DNA of 64,000 nucleotides from Deferribacteres bacterium (GTDB taxonomy: Bacteria > Zhuqueibacterota > Zhuqueibacteria > Zhuqueibacterales > Geothermadaptataceae), in assembly GCA_020633655.1 (NCBI GenBank), contig JACKDF010000005.1:310001-374000 (forward strand), read 5' to 3'. The position numbers and the translations under genes are program-made. The notes under the pieces were generated by a model, which saw only the letters and a program-made list of their open reading frames with translations, was not told the origin of the DNA and ran no database searches. Shown in pieces: positions 1 to 9,281 of this stretch (positions are counted from its first letter, which is position 1; the number at the start of each line of letters is the position of its first letter).

Positions 1-573
1 ACCAGTTATGGACAAAATGTATTGATGCACAGTAAAGAGGTCGCCCTGCTTTGTGGAGCAATGGCTGCTGAACTTGATCTCGATACAAAAATCGCACGCA
101 GAGCAGGCTTGTTGCATGACATCGGTAAGGCCATTAGCCAGAGCCAGGAGGGGACACATACCGAACTTGGTTACAATTTATGTATGCAGTACAACGAGAA
201 TCCCCATGTACTTAATGCCATCGTTTCACACCATGAAGATGTGCCTGCGGATAATTTATATTCAGTCCTTGTGGCTGCTGCAGATGGCATAAGTGGAAGT
301 CGGCCGGGCGCACGCCGTGACACATTAGAAGGTTATGTGCAACGCATCGAAAGCCTGGAAGAACTGGCGGATTCTTTTGATGGAGTAGAAAAATCGTTTG
401 CTATATCTGCGGGACGTGAGGTGCGGGTTATGGTGCAACCCGAAGCTATTACGGATGCACAAGCAGATTTGCTTTCACGGGATATAGCACAAAAAATACA
501 ACAGGAACTAAATTACCCGGGTCAGGTTAAAATCACTGTTATTCGAGAGACGAAAGCGGTTGCATACGCATAG
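1..573 (+). CDS. rny: Ribonuclease Y, C-terminal part (5' end outside window)
   Basis: The reading frame is open from base 1, so this is the 3' part of a longer gene. The visible 190 residues contain an HD-domain core (GLLHDIGKA, then the downstream IVSHHEDVP His pair) and the conserved RNase Y tail with ADGISGSRPGAR and GREVRVMVQP. RNase Y is a membrane-anchored endoribonuclease that starts mRNA decay; its N-terminal membrane anchor, coiled coil and KH domain lie upstream of the window. ccmE begins 19 bases after the stop. Confidence 0.95.
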   Translation, partial: TSYGQNVLMHSKEVALLCGAMAAELDLDTKIARRAGLLHDIGKAISQSQEGTHTELGYNLCMQYNENPHVLNAIVSHHEDVPADNLYSVLVAAADGISGSRPGARRDTLEGYVQRIESLEELADSFDGVEKSFAISAGREVRVMVQPEAITDAQADLLSRDIAQKIQQELNYPGQVKITVIRETKAVAYA

Positions 574-592
574 CATAGAATCGGAGGCTTAA

Positions 593-997
593 ATGAAAAA
601 AAATAAACGTGTTTATATTGGTTTAGCTGTAATCGTTTTCGCCATGAGTTTGTTGTTAATTGGTGGATTCGATGGCGAAACAATGGTTTATAATTATACA
701 GTAAAAGAAATTCTGGATAAGAGTGAAAGCGAACCTTTAAATAGAGGTTACCGGGTTGGTGGACGTGTTATTCCCGGTACAGTAGTGAAAAATGATGAAG
801 AAATTTCCGTCGTTTTTGAAATTCGCGACATCCAGACGCAGGGTTACGTCCTCAAGGTTACGTACGAGGGCATTTTGCCGGATACGTTTAAAGAAGATCA
901 GGATGTACTTATTGAAGGAAATTATGTCGGCAATAAAACTATACATGCGACAAAAATTATGACGAAATGTGCTTCCAAATACGAAGCAAAGTATTAA
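593..997 (+). CDS. ccmE: Cytochrome c maturation protein CcmE, Cys-type heme chaperone
   Basis: 134 residues: an N-terminal membrane anchor (about residues 6-25) followed by an OB-fold periplasmic domain typical of CcmE, which carries heme covalently to the CcmF ligation complex. The C-terminal heme-attachment motif is not the usual H-x-x-x-Y; here it reads KCASKY, so Cys126 replaces His and Tyr130 is kept. Such C-x-x-x-Y CcmE proteins are a known minority type. A good ribosome site (CGGAGG) precedes the ATG. ccmF follows 22 bases later, supporting the assignment. No ccmABCDGH genes are in view. Confidence 0.92.
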   Translation: MKKNKRVYIGLAVIVFAMSLLLIGGFDGETMVYNYTVKEILDKSESEPLNRGYRVGGRVIPGTVVKNDEEISVVFEIRDIQTQGYVLKVTYEGILPDTFKEDQDVLIEGNYVGNKTIHATKIMTKCASKYEAKY

Positions 998-1019
998 GTC
1001 TTAACAGGAGAGAAGAAAA

Positions 1020-3014
1020 ATGCCGGCTGATTTCGGTTATATTATACTAATTCTTGCATTTGTATCCTCAATTTATGCCACTTTTTCCTCTTTATATGGT
1101 GGTTATACGAAAAATTCTGCTATGGTTTTTTCCGGGCAGCGTGCAGTGGTTGCTGCCTTTTTATTTGTTACCCTCGCTATTGTCGGGGTTGAATTGAATT
1201 TGCTTGCTAACGATTTCCGGTTTCATTATGTAGCAAGCTATTCAAGTATTGCTCTGCCTTTATTTTATAAATTGACGACGATCTGGGCCGGACAAGCTGG
1301 TTCGCTTTTATTTTGGGGATGGATACTGTCCATTTATTCAGTGCTCGTGCTTTATTTCTATCGCAAAGACTATAACCATGAAATGCCATTTGTGATGGGT
1401 ATTCTCATGTCCGTGCTTGTTTTCTTTACTGCAATGGTCGTCTTTGCCGCCAGTCCTTTTGAATTGTTGGCGCATCCACCAGCTGATGGGCGCGGCTTAA
1501 ACCCACTCCTGCAGCATCCCGCTATGGCGATACACCCGCCGATTCTGTATATCGGATATGTTGGTTTTGCCGTACCTTTTGCCTTCGGTCTGGGTGCACT
1601 ACTCAGCAATCGCCTCGATAGCCGTTGGGTAAAAACGGTAAGACGCTGGACAGTGGTTCCGTGGTTGTTTCTCGGCATCGGAATTATGCTGGGTGGAAAA
1701 TGGGCTTACGAAGAACTTGGTTGGGGTGGCTATTGGGCATGGGATCCTGTCGAAAATGCGGCGTTCATGCCATGGCTCACAGGTACGGCGTTCCTGCACT
1801 CAATCATGATTCAGGAAAAGAAGGATATACTTAAAATCTGGAATATGGTTTTAATTATACTGACATTTACACTTTCCATATTTGGGACATTTTTGACACG
1901 AAGCGGTGTTATTTCTTCGGTACACTCTTTCACTGCATCATCGATTGGTCCCTTGTTTTTCTCTTACGTTTGTGCCGTGTTGATCGTCTCCTTGGCTATC
2001 ATGTTCTGGAACATGGATCAACTAAGATCCGAATCTCGTATTGAAAATTTGGTTTCGAGGGAATCATCCTTCCTTATCAACAATGTGATTTTTGTTGGGC
2101 TTTGTTTTGCCGTATTATGGGGTACGGTTTTTCCAGTGATTTCCGAAGCTGTACGCGGTATTAAAATTAGCGTTGGCCCACCATGGTTTAATTCTGTTAA
2201 TGTCCCCATATTTCTCGCGCTCTTATTGCTTACAGGTATTGGACCACTCATCGCGTGGCGCAAAGCATCTTCAGATTATCTCAAGCGTATATTTTTTGTA
2301 CCAGCTATCGCCGGTATTATAACAGCAATCGTGCTTGCAATTTTTGGAGTGACGAAAGCATATGCTTTGATTTCTTTCAGCTTGAGCGCATTCGTTCTTG
2401 CAACAATATTTGCTGAATTTAATCGTGGTGCACTTGCACGAATGAAAGCACACTCGGAAAGCTATTTCCCCGCAATGCTGCATCTTTTGCAGCGGAACAA
2501 GCGACGCTATGGTGGCTACATCGTACATTTTGCTATTGTATTGATTTTTATCGGTGTTACTGGAAGTGCTTTCGATCAGGATATTAAACTCAGCCTGAAA
2601 GAAGGGCATAGCGACACCATTGGCCGCTACGAAATTGTGTACACCGGTTTTGAAACGAGTCGGGATGCACATAAAGAAGTGCTGCAGGCGAATGTATTGT
2701 TAAAAATTAATGGCAAAAACGTAAAGACATTGCATCCACAGCGTCATTTTTATTTTGCGAACGAACAGCCAACAACTGAAGTTTCTGTTTACAATACGTT
2801 TGCTGAAGATTTATACGTTGTTTTGAACACAGTTGATCAGGAAACAAAATCAGCTTCCTTCGAAATTTTCGTAAAGCCCCTCGTGATCTGGGTTTGGATA
2901 GGGGGTGTAATGCTTGCGATCGGTACTATAATCGCCTTATTGCCAAACAAAAAAGAAATTGAAATAAAGCCTGTTCGGAAAGAAAAGGCTGAGGAAGAAA
3001 TGGTTACTACTTAA
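1020..3014 (+). CDS. ccmF: Cytochrome c heme lyase subunit CcmF
   Basis: 664 residues with about 15 hydrophobic segments, the usual size for CcmF. The tryptophan-rich WWD signature is clear (WGGYWAWDPVENAAFMPW, about residues 236-253), and conserved histidines flank it (LAHPPADGRGLNPLLQHPAM). A periplasmic loop near residues 520-620 precedes the last membrane segment. CcmF ligates heme delivered by CcmE to apocytochrome CxxCH motifs; the cbb3 cytochromes in this window would be clients. The ATG has a GGAGAG ribosome site and follows ccmE by 22 bases, so the two are probably co-transcribed. Confidence 0.95.
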   Translation: MPADFGYIILILAFVSSIYATFSSLYGGYTKNSAMVFSGQRAVVAAFLFVTLAIVGVELNLLANDFRFHYVASYSSIALPLFYKLTTIWAGQAGSLLFWGWILSIYSVLVLYFYRKDYNHEMPFVMGILMSVLVFFTAMVVFAASPFELLAHPPADGRGLNPLLQHPAMAIHPPILYIGYVGFAVPFAFGLGALLSNRLDSRWVKTVRRWTVVPWLFLGIGIMLGGKWAYEELGWGGYWAWDPVENAAFMPWLTGTAFLHSIMIQEKKDILKIWNMVLIILTFTLSIFGTFLTRSGVISSVHSFTASSIGPLFFSYVCAVLIVSLAIMFWNMDQLRSESRIENLVSRESSFLINNVIFVGLCFAVLWGTVFPVISEAVRGIKISVGPPWFNSVNVPIFLALLLLTGIGPLIAWRKASSDYLKRIFFVPAIAGIITAIVLAIFGVTKAYALISFSLSAFVLATIFAEFNRGALARMKAHSESYFPAMLHLLQRNKRRYGGYIVHFAIVLIFIGVTGSAFDQDIKLSLKEGHSDTIGRYEIVYTGFETSRDAHKEVLQANVLLKINGKNVKTLHPQRHFYFANEQPTTEVSVYNTFAEDLYVVLNTVDQETKSASFEIFVKPLVIWVWIGGVMLAIGTIIALLPNKKEIEIKPVRKEKAEEEMVTT

Positions 3015-3032
3015 ACGAAAAGTGAAATCAGT

Positions 3033-4070
3033 ATGGAGCTAACACGATCTTTTTTACACCGACTACCGAAAACAGATTTGCATATCCATTTAGATGGATC
3101 ATTACGGCCAGAGACAGTTGTTGATATCGCTAAGAAGAAGAATGTTCCACTGCCAACGTATGAAGTTGAAGAGTTACGCTCCTATCTTACTGTAGATAAT
3201 AAAGTTGATAGCCTGCCAAAATATCTTGAGAAATTCGATATAACCTGCAGCGTAATGCAGGACTATGAATCATTAAAACGGGTGGCTTTCGAGCTGGCTG
3301 AGGACAACGCAAACGAAAATGTGCGTTATGTCGAGGTCCGCTATTCTCCAATCCTGCACCAGAAAAAGGGTATGCAACTGGAATCCATAGTTGATGCTGT
3401 TCTGGAGGGTTTGAAAGAAGCAGAGCGGCATTTTAATATCCGTACAGGTGTGATAATTTGCGGTATCCGAAGCATTGATCCGGATACGTCGTTGCGTCTG
3501 GCGGAGTTAACGGTTAAATACAAACGCAAAGGGGTTGTTGCTTTCGATCTTGCCGGAGCCGAGTATAATTATCCTGCAAAAGATCATGTACGGGCTTTTT
3601 ACCTGGTTCGGAATAATAACATCAACGCCACACTGCATGCCGGGGAAGCGTTTGGACCTGAAAGTATTCATCAGGCGATTCATTATTGTGGGGCACATCG
3701 TATCGGACATGGAACCCGCCTGATCGAAGATCTTGATCTGCTCGAATATATTCGAGATCATCGAATCCCCCTCGAAGTGTGTCTAACCAGCAATGTACAG
3801 ACAAAAACTGTAGAAAGTCTGGAAAAACATCCATTCCGTTTTTATCTCGAAAAAAACATGCGCGTCTGCTTGTGCACCGATAACACGCTTGTAAGTGGTG
3901 TAACCATAACAGATGAATATTTGAATGCCGTTAATGCCTTCAATCTTACCTATCCGCAGGTTGCAAAAACCATCCTGAACGGCTTTAAAAGTGTATTTTT
4001 ACCTTTTGATGAAAAGGTGGATATTTACACAAAAGCAAAAGCTGAACTTCTCACCCATGTGAAGTTCTAA
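3033..4070 (+). CDS. add: Adenosine deaminase
   Basis: 345 residues of the metal-dependent adenosine/AMP deaminase family. Visible motifs are the N-terminal metal ligands HIHLDGSLRP, the HAGEAFGPESI segment with the catalytic Glu, the AHRIGHGTRL His region, and the late Asp motif LCTDNTLVSG. The reaction would be adenosine to inosine in purine salvage. An adenine deaminase or other nucleoside specificity cannot be excluded from motifs alone. It lies 18 bases after ccmF and is followed by a strong terminator, so it is the last gene of the rny-ccm-add run. Confidence 0.88.
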   Translation: MELTRSFLHRLPKTDLHIHLDGSLRPETVVDIAKKKNVPLPTYEVEELRSYLTVDNKVDSLPKYLEKFDITCSVMQDYESLKRVAFELAEDNANENVRYVEVRYSPILHQKKGMQLESIVDAVLEGLKEAERHFNIRTGVIICGIRSIDPDTSLRLAELTVKYKRKGVVAFDLAGAEYNYPAKDHVRAFYLVRNNNINATLHAGEAFGPESIHQAIHYCGAHRIGHGTRLIEDLDLLEYIRDHRIPLEVCLTSNVQTKTVESLEKHPFRFYLEKNMRVCLCTDNTLVSGVTITDEYLNAVNAFNLTYPQVAKTILNGFKSVFLPFDEKVDIYTKAKAELLTHVKF

Positions 4071-4102
4071 ACAGAAGTGATGGTTTTTAAAGGAAAATGA
4101 AT

Positions 4103-4144
4103 AACAAAAGGTCATTATTCTAAACAATGACCTTTTGTTTTTTG
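4103..4144 (+). terminator. Rho-independent terminator after add
   Basis: A perfect 14-base stem (AACAAAAGGTCATT with AATGACCTTTTGTT) closes a 9-base loop and runs into TTTTTT. It lies 33 bases after the adenosine deaminase stop codon. Confidence 0.9.
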
Positions 4145-4239
4145 GGGACTCGTCTTTGTAAACAATCTAAATATCACATTGTGAAATTACCTTGAATTCC
4201 TCAATTCACCCCAATTTAACACCATGAGGAAATCTTAAA

Positions 4240-4587
4240 ATGGATCAAAATCTACTTTATATTACTTCAGTTGAAAATATTCCCTATGAAGGATACTCCT
4301 TTAATGTTGATGATCGTAAGATAGCGTTGTTTAAGATCGCTGATAAAATTTATGCAATCGAAGACCGTTGTACACATTTGCATGTGCAATTAACCATGGG
4401 ATTCCGCGAGAAAAATATCATCGGTTGTCCACTGCATGGTGCTTTATTCGATATCGCCACAGGAAAAGTATTACAAGGCCCTGCGGTACATGATTTAGAA
4501 ACCTTCCGCGTTGTTGTGGAAAACGGGGAAGTCTATTTTGATAGAGGCCAGATAACAAAACATAAGCGCACGAAAGATTCCGACTGA
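4240..4587 (+). CDS. Rieske-type [2Fe-2S] ferredoxin
   Basis: 115 residues, a complete single Rieske domain. The cluster motifs are RCTHLHVQL (C-x-H) and GCPLHGALFD (C-x-x-H), spaced about 17 residues apart, as in small soluble Rieske ferredoxins such as the NirD/BphF type. There is no signal peptide or membrane segment, so it should be a cytosolic electron carrier. No oxygenase or reductase partner lies next to it. It stands alone after a terminator. Confidence 0.88.
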   Translation: MDQNLLYITSVENIPYEGYSFNVDDRKIALFKIADKIYAIEDRCTHLHVQLTMGFREKNIIGCPLHGALFDIATGKVLQGPAVHDLETFRVVVENGEVYFDRGQITKHKRTKDSD

Positions 4588-5033
4588 TTTTATATGCAAT
4601 AATTTGTGAAGGACACGAATCCGAAGTATTTGTGGCTGCCAAACTATCTATTCTTATTCAAATAGTCTTAAGGGGGGCAAAGAAATGTTACTTGACTTTA
4701 ACCGCATGAGTCCTTAATGTTATAAAAATTACGAGATATTTGCATGTTTCGTTTGTCTATTTCAAAAATGCAGTACGTCCTTGATTCTCATCGTGTCTCC
4801 TCCCGTTACTGTGTTTTTTCGGTAGCATCATAAAAAAATCATCTATCCGTATACCCTGTACTTGATCTTACGTACACAATAATTTTGCATTTAAGTTTTC
4901 CAATAATTTGTTGTTGCCGTGAACGAGGAATTCCAACCATATTTTTTGACTGAAAGTTAGTCCTTGCCATCATACCATATCCAGTCAGGTAGAACACTGT
5001 AAAGAATTGAAATTGCAAAGAAGGAGAGAAGCA
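4588..5033. other. Intergenic region, no gene recognised
   Basis: About 445 AT-rich bases between the Rieske gene and the next coding region. No coding sequence, tRNA or clear hairpin terminator was seen. A ribosome site (AAGGAG) for the following gene lies at its right end. Confidence 0.6.
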
Positions 5034-6359
5034 GTGTTTAAAAGTGTTCAAATGTATTTTATTTTTCGAATCGCATTTTTTTTGTTACTCGGAATCACAA
5101 GTTATGTATTTTTTGGCTTGCAGCAATCGACAATACTGCCTGACTTTCCCAATTTATGGGAAGTACTCATAACAGCGTTCGGTGGCACATGCCTGGCAAT
5201 TGCAAGTTATTATTTTTCCCGCTATCGTTTGTTGGGACGCATTGATGAATTTCTAATGGGGGAGGTGGATAAGGCATGCAATGCGCTTATTGACGCCGAT
5301 GATCCGGGTAAACTCAAACCGAATGGCAATATATATACGCCGAAATTACTTGTCGAACAGGTTGGAGAATTTGGAAAAAGTATATTGCAAACGCTCTGTA
5401 GTAATGAGATTTTTCATTATGCAGAAGGTGGCGTTTTTTGTATCAAAGATCCAATTCTTCCACAACATCCCCGGACAGTTTATCCAGATGCTTTACGCGA
5501 TAATATAGGTTCTGTTTTTTTCAATTTTATTGATTTATACTTACGTGATCATCCTGAGGACACCGTTTTATTTCGAACAGATAAAATGAAGACGATTAAG
5601 AATTTGACCGATGAAGCCGGAAAGTCCATTAGTTTATATGATGAAAATTTGCATAATATGCTCAAAAAGGGGATACGGCTGCCAAGCAGAAATGCAATCC
5701 TGACCCCAATTTTTTTGAAAAAAAGAAATATTGGCTATTTATTGCTTTTTTACCGGTCGCAATCTCGTTTTTCACGATTGATAAATCCGCGGGAAATGAT
5801 TGATAATTATATGCTCAAAAAAATTGAAGATTGGAAGCTTGATGATGCGATTCAATCGATTATCGAAAAAGAAAGGCTGTTGCTTTCGTTTTATTTAGAG
5901 AAAATTATTGATGACGTAACGACACCGCAAATTCGAAAAAGTCTGTTTACAAAAAACCGCATTAATTTTCAACAAGTGTGCAATGGCATTCTTGAAGCGA
6001 TTTGCAAGGTTTTGAAAATCGAAAAAGGTGGTTTTCTCTATCATAATGAAACAGATGAAATCGTGTGTTATACGGAGAGCTTAACTGAAGAAGTGATTCA
6101 TGGCTCCATTGTTCCTTACACAAAAAATCTACTTGCAACAAATCACCGAAAAGTTGCTTCCTTTGAACCACATTTAATTGAAGCACTTCCCGGGAGTGTC
6201 GATTTTAAGAACGTGATTTATGTAAAAATTGAGTACGATAGCAAAGATTTAGGCCTGTTAGGATTATTTGCCAACCGTGATTTGGACGATTTTGATAAGT
6301 TTGTATTGGATATCATAGAGGATATAAAACTGGATGATTTGTTTTGGCATTATAAGTGA
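5034..6359 (+). CDS. Membrane-anchored protein with GAF-like C-terminus, function unknown
   Basis: I chose the GTG at 5034 because AAGGAGAG lies 5 bases upstream; a start 27 bases earlier has no ribosome site. The product is about 441 residues. Two hydrophobic segments (about residues 5-25 and 40-60) are followed by a soluble region. Its last 130 residues (ICKVLKIEKGGFLYHNE ... LGLLGLFANRDLDDFD) resemble a GAF sensor domain by pattern. No kinase, GGDEF or other output domain is visible, so it may work through a partner. The name is inference from sequence style only. Confidence 0.6.
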   Translation: MFKSVQMYFIFRIAFFLLLGITSYVFFGLQQSTILPDFPNLWEVLITAFGGTCLAIASYYFSRYRLLGRIDEFLMGEVDKACNALIDADDPGKLKPNGNIYTPKLLVEQVGEFGKSILQTLCSNEIFHYAEGGVFCIKDPILPQHPRTVYPDALRDNIGSVFFNFIDLYLRDHPEDTVLFRTDKMKTIKNLTDEAGKSISLYDENLHNMLKKGIRLPSRNAILTPIFLKKRNIGYLLLFYRSQSRFSRLINPREMIDNYMLKKIEDWKLDDAIQSIIEKERLLLSFYLEKIIDDVTTPQIRKSLFTKNRINFQQVCNGILEAICKVLKIEKGGFLYHNETDEIVCYTESLTEEVIHGSIVPYTKNLLATNHRKVASFEPHLIEALPGSVDFKNVIYVKIEYDSKDLGLLGLFANRDLDDFDKFVLDIIEDIKLDDLFWHYK

Positions 6360-6619
6360 TATTTTTTACAACAGCTCGATAGAGCTTGCGGAGTACTATG
6401 ATCTTTATTTACGAAAGAAAATAGCTACAAAAGATCAAAATTAGCTGTTTCTATTTTCCGTTGCTGGACCTGTAATAATAAACTGCACCATTAAAATTCA
6501 ATGCAATCATTGAGTAATTCATTGGATTTTATCGAATATTCTCCCATCATCTCTATTTTTTTTCCTGAAAAAAATGGCATAAACTATCGGTGATTTGATT
6601 CCAACTGGAAAGGATGGCC

Positions 6620-8035
6620 ATGAGAATCAATCTTAAATTTATGAACGACAGACTTATGGCGGTAAGTCTGGCAATGTTTGTTTTTCAGGCATCAAGTAGT
6701 GCACTTCACGGACAAAATTACAAAACTTTTCCCGCCGCAAATTTTGAGGCGAGCCAGGCACGCTGGACGCCAGATAACTTCGGTCATATTCAACTGAAAG
6801 GAAATGGCTGGTTACGGGTTACGTCTGATGAACCATTTGTCCAAATAGATATCCTGGCACGCGATACATCAATTGGGACTGACTCACCAAAGATAATTAC
6901 AAGTAAAAACGAATCCTGGGAAGGCATCGAATTCACTGTATCGCATCGGGCAAGTACATGGTACAAGAATGTGATGGGTTCTTTAGAGACTACTACGCTC
7001 TACATCCATTTCATCAATGATTTCCACCAGCCGGACAATGGCATAGATCGCAATGTACAGATTGATTCTGTACGATTATATTATAACAATCCCGAGCTTA
7101 CGGGTGATACTCTCCGCGGGCATTCCATTACGATCACCTGGGAGCCTAATACAGAACCGGATATGTCGCATTATAGCATTTATTTGAAAAACTCTGTGAC
7201 CGGAGAGGAACGTTCGAAAGAAAATATTATAGTCGAAACAGCAGACTTTAATAGCCTTTCTCAAGGCAATTGGAGCGTATGCATTAAAGCGATTGATCAA
7301 ACCGGGAATGCCAGTGAGTGTAGAATTGAGAATTTTGAACTAAAATGGCCGGCTTCAAATGAGACTACTCACACGCAAAATTTTCAAACTTTTCCTGCAG
7401 CAAATTTTCAAGTGAGCCAATTACGCTGGATCCCCGATGAGTTCGGTCACATCCAGATAAAAGGAAACGGCTGTTTGAAAGTTACCTCCACAGAACCCTT
7501 CGTGAAAATTGATATTTTGGCGAAAGATACTTCAATTGGAACGCAATCACCAGAGCTCATCACAAGCACAAGCGAAGCGTGGGAAGGTTCGAAAATTACT
7601 GTGTCAACCAGGGAAAGTACATGGTACAATGATGGGACGTTATTTTCTGATGTTACGGCTCTTTACATTCATTTTATCAATGATTTCCACCAACCGGAAA
7701 ATAATATCGATCGCAATGTACAGATCGATTCTGTGCGTCTCTATTTTAAACATAGCAAAGTTACGGATGAAGCCCTACTCGGACACTCCGTTTCGGTCAC
7801 ATGGGATCCGAATACAGAACCGAATATATCGCATTATAGCGCTTATTTAAAGAATAACTCGACCGGGGAAGAACATTTTAAAGAAAACATTATGGCCACA
7901 ACAGTGGATTTTGATAGTCTGTCCCAAGGGAATTGGAGTGTATGTATTAAAGCGGTAGATAAAACAGGGAATACAAGTGGCTGTGAGAATTATTCTTTCG
8001 ATCTTAAATGGCCTGATATGTCAGAACGAAGGTAA
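6620..8035 (+). CDS. Secreted protein with two CBM60-like plus FN3-like modules
   Basis: The ATG at 6620 is preferred to 6614 because GGAAAGG then has proper spacing. A signal peptide (about residues 1-32, ending SSALHGQ) leads into two tandem units of about 205 residues, roughly 65-70 percent alike by eye. Each unit has a beta-rich half with WEG, STWY and FINDF followed by DRNVQIDSVRLY, which resembles the Ca-dependent xylan-binding CBM36/CBM60 fold. A second half resembles a fibronectin type III domain (ITWEPNTEPDMSHYSIYL ... GNWSVCIKAIDQTGN). There is no catalytic domain. It may bind extracellular polysaccharide; the ligand is unknown. Confidence 0.7.
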   Translation: MRINLKFMNDRLMAVSLAMFVFQASSSALHGQNYKTFPAANFEASQARWTPDNFGHIQLKGNGWLRVTSDEPFVQIDILARDTSIGTDSPKIITSKNESWEGIEFTVSHRASTWYKNVMGSLETTTLYIHFINDFHQPDNGIDRNVQIDSVRLYYNNPELTGDTLRGHSITITWEPNTEPDMSHYSIYLKNSVTGEERSKENIIVETADFNSLSQGNWSVCIKAIDQTGNASECRIENFELKWPASNETTHTQNFQTFPAANFQVSQLRWIPDEFGHIQIKGNGCLKVTSTEPFVKIDILAKDTSIGTQSPELITSTSEAWEGSKITVSTRESTWYNDGTLFSDVTALYIHFINDFHQPENNIDRNVQIDSVRLYFKHSKVTDEALLGHSVSVTWDPNTEPNISHYSAYLKNNSTGEEHFKENIMATTVDFDSLSQGNWSVCIKAVDKTGNTSGCENYSFDLKWPDMSERR

Positions 8036-8115
8036 GCAAATAAACTGTATAGCTTGAACTCAGTCGTCATTGTACTGTGAAATTACATTGAATACAGTAT
8101 TTTCTCTATCTCCAT

Positions 8116-8150
8116 AAAAAAGCCGATTTACTTAAATCGGCTTTTTTATA
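8116..8150. terminator. Bidirectional terminator between convergent genes
   Basis: AAAAAAGCCGATTTA and AAATCGGCTTTTTT form a stem with a short loop and have A/T runs on both sides. It sits between the plus-strand secreted-protein gene and the minus-strand etfA end and can serve both. Confidence 0.85.
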
Positions 8151-8196
8151 ATATGGGAATTGACAATATCTCGATGTATAAATTGTCCTTTTACGC

Positions 8197-9177
8197 CTAT
8201 TTTGCAGCCTTCACTGCCTCGGTGAGTTTTGGAACAATTTCAAAAAGATCGCCAACAACAGCCACATCAGCAATATCAAAAATCGGGGCGTGTGGATCTT
8301 TGTTGATGGCAACAATGTACTTCGATCCCTTCATGCCAACAACATGCTGAATAGCACCGGAGATACCAAGGCTGAGATAAAGTTTTGGCGAAACAGTCTG
8401 GCCGGAAGATCCAACCTGCCTGTCTGCTCCGACCCAACCATCATCGCATACGGGACGTGAAGCACCGATGTCGCCGCCAAGGGCTTTTGCCAATTCTTCA
8501 GCAATTTCAAGGTTTGCTTCTTCTTTGAGACCACGCCCAACGGCGACAATGATGTCTGAGGCGGCCAGATCGACGTCTTTTTTCGTCCCTTCAAATTTTT
8601 CCAGAACCGTTGTCCGGATATCACTTTTGTTTAAGTTCACTGCGAAGTCTTCGACTGAGGCGCTGCCTGATTCAAGCTCGTCGGCGTTGTACGCTGCGGC
8701 TTGCAGGGAGATAAAGCACGTTGCCTCACCTGAAAAACTGTAATCTGCATTAAATTTTCCCGCAAAGACCTGTTTTGTCAGAGTAAGATTGCCTCCGTCG
8801 GCGTTCATCGCAATACAATCGCTCATGAGCGCGCCACCACAGCGTAAAGCCAATTTTGCAACATAGTCCCGTGCCTGGTAACTGTGCCCGACAATAACAT
8901 AGGCCGGATCGATTCTTTCGATAAGCTGAGCCAATGCAACAGTATAGCCATCCGGGGTGTAATCCGCCAATTCCGGGTTGGCAACGGCATAAATTTTATC
9001 CAGTTTTTTGCTGCTTAATTCGGTGGTCATGGCGCTGCAATCATTGGCGAGAACTGCAGCATAGACCGGTTGACCTGTCGCAGCGGCTAATTTTTGTGCA
9101 CCGGTAACAGCCTCGATGGAAATACGGTTTACCTTCGCATTATTGTGTTCAACTATAACTAAAATTCCTTGTGACAT
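8197..9177 (-). CDS. etfA: Electron transfer flavoprotein alpha subunit
   Basis: The start is the ATG at 9177 (MSQGILVIVEHNN), which has GGAG 6 bases upstream; a start four codons earlier has no ribosome site. 326 residues. The N-terminal ETF domain is followed by the C-terminal FAD-binding domain with PKLYLSLGISGAIQHVVGM and VAINKDPHAPIFDIADVAVV, both signature segments of EtfA. With EtfB it carries electrons from acyl-CoA dehydrogenase to the quinone pool. etfB lies about 100 bases upstream on the same strand. Confidence 0.96.
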   Translation of the reverse strand: MSQGILVIVEHNNAKVNRISIEAVTGAQKLAAATGQPVYAAVLANDCSAMTTELSSKKLDKIYAVANPELADYTPDGYTVALAQLIERIDPAYVIVGHSYQARDYVAKLALRCGGALMSDCIAMNADGGNLTLTKQVFAGKFNADYSFSGEATCFISLQAAAYNADELESGSASVEDFAVNLNKSDIRTTVLEKFEGTKKDVDLAASDIIVAVGRGLKEEANLEIAEELAKALGGDIGASRPVCDDGWVGADRQVGSSGQTVSPKLYLSLGISGAIQHVVGMKGSKYIVAINKDPHAPIFDIADVAVVGDLFEIVPKLTEAVKAAK

Positions 9178-9281
9178 TTTTATCTCCATTTATGATTTAT
9201 TCGTCGTTCGTTTATGGGTGTTAGCTTCGTTTTTTGTGTGTGAATAAAAGCGTTGAGCTCTTTTCTAACACCTGATTCAAG

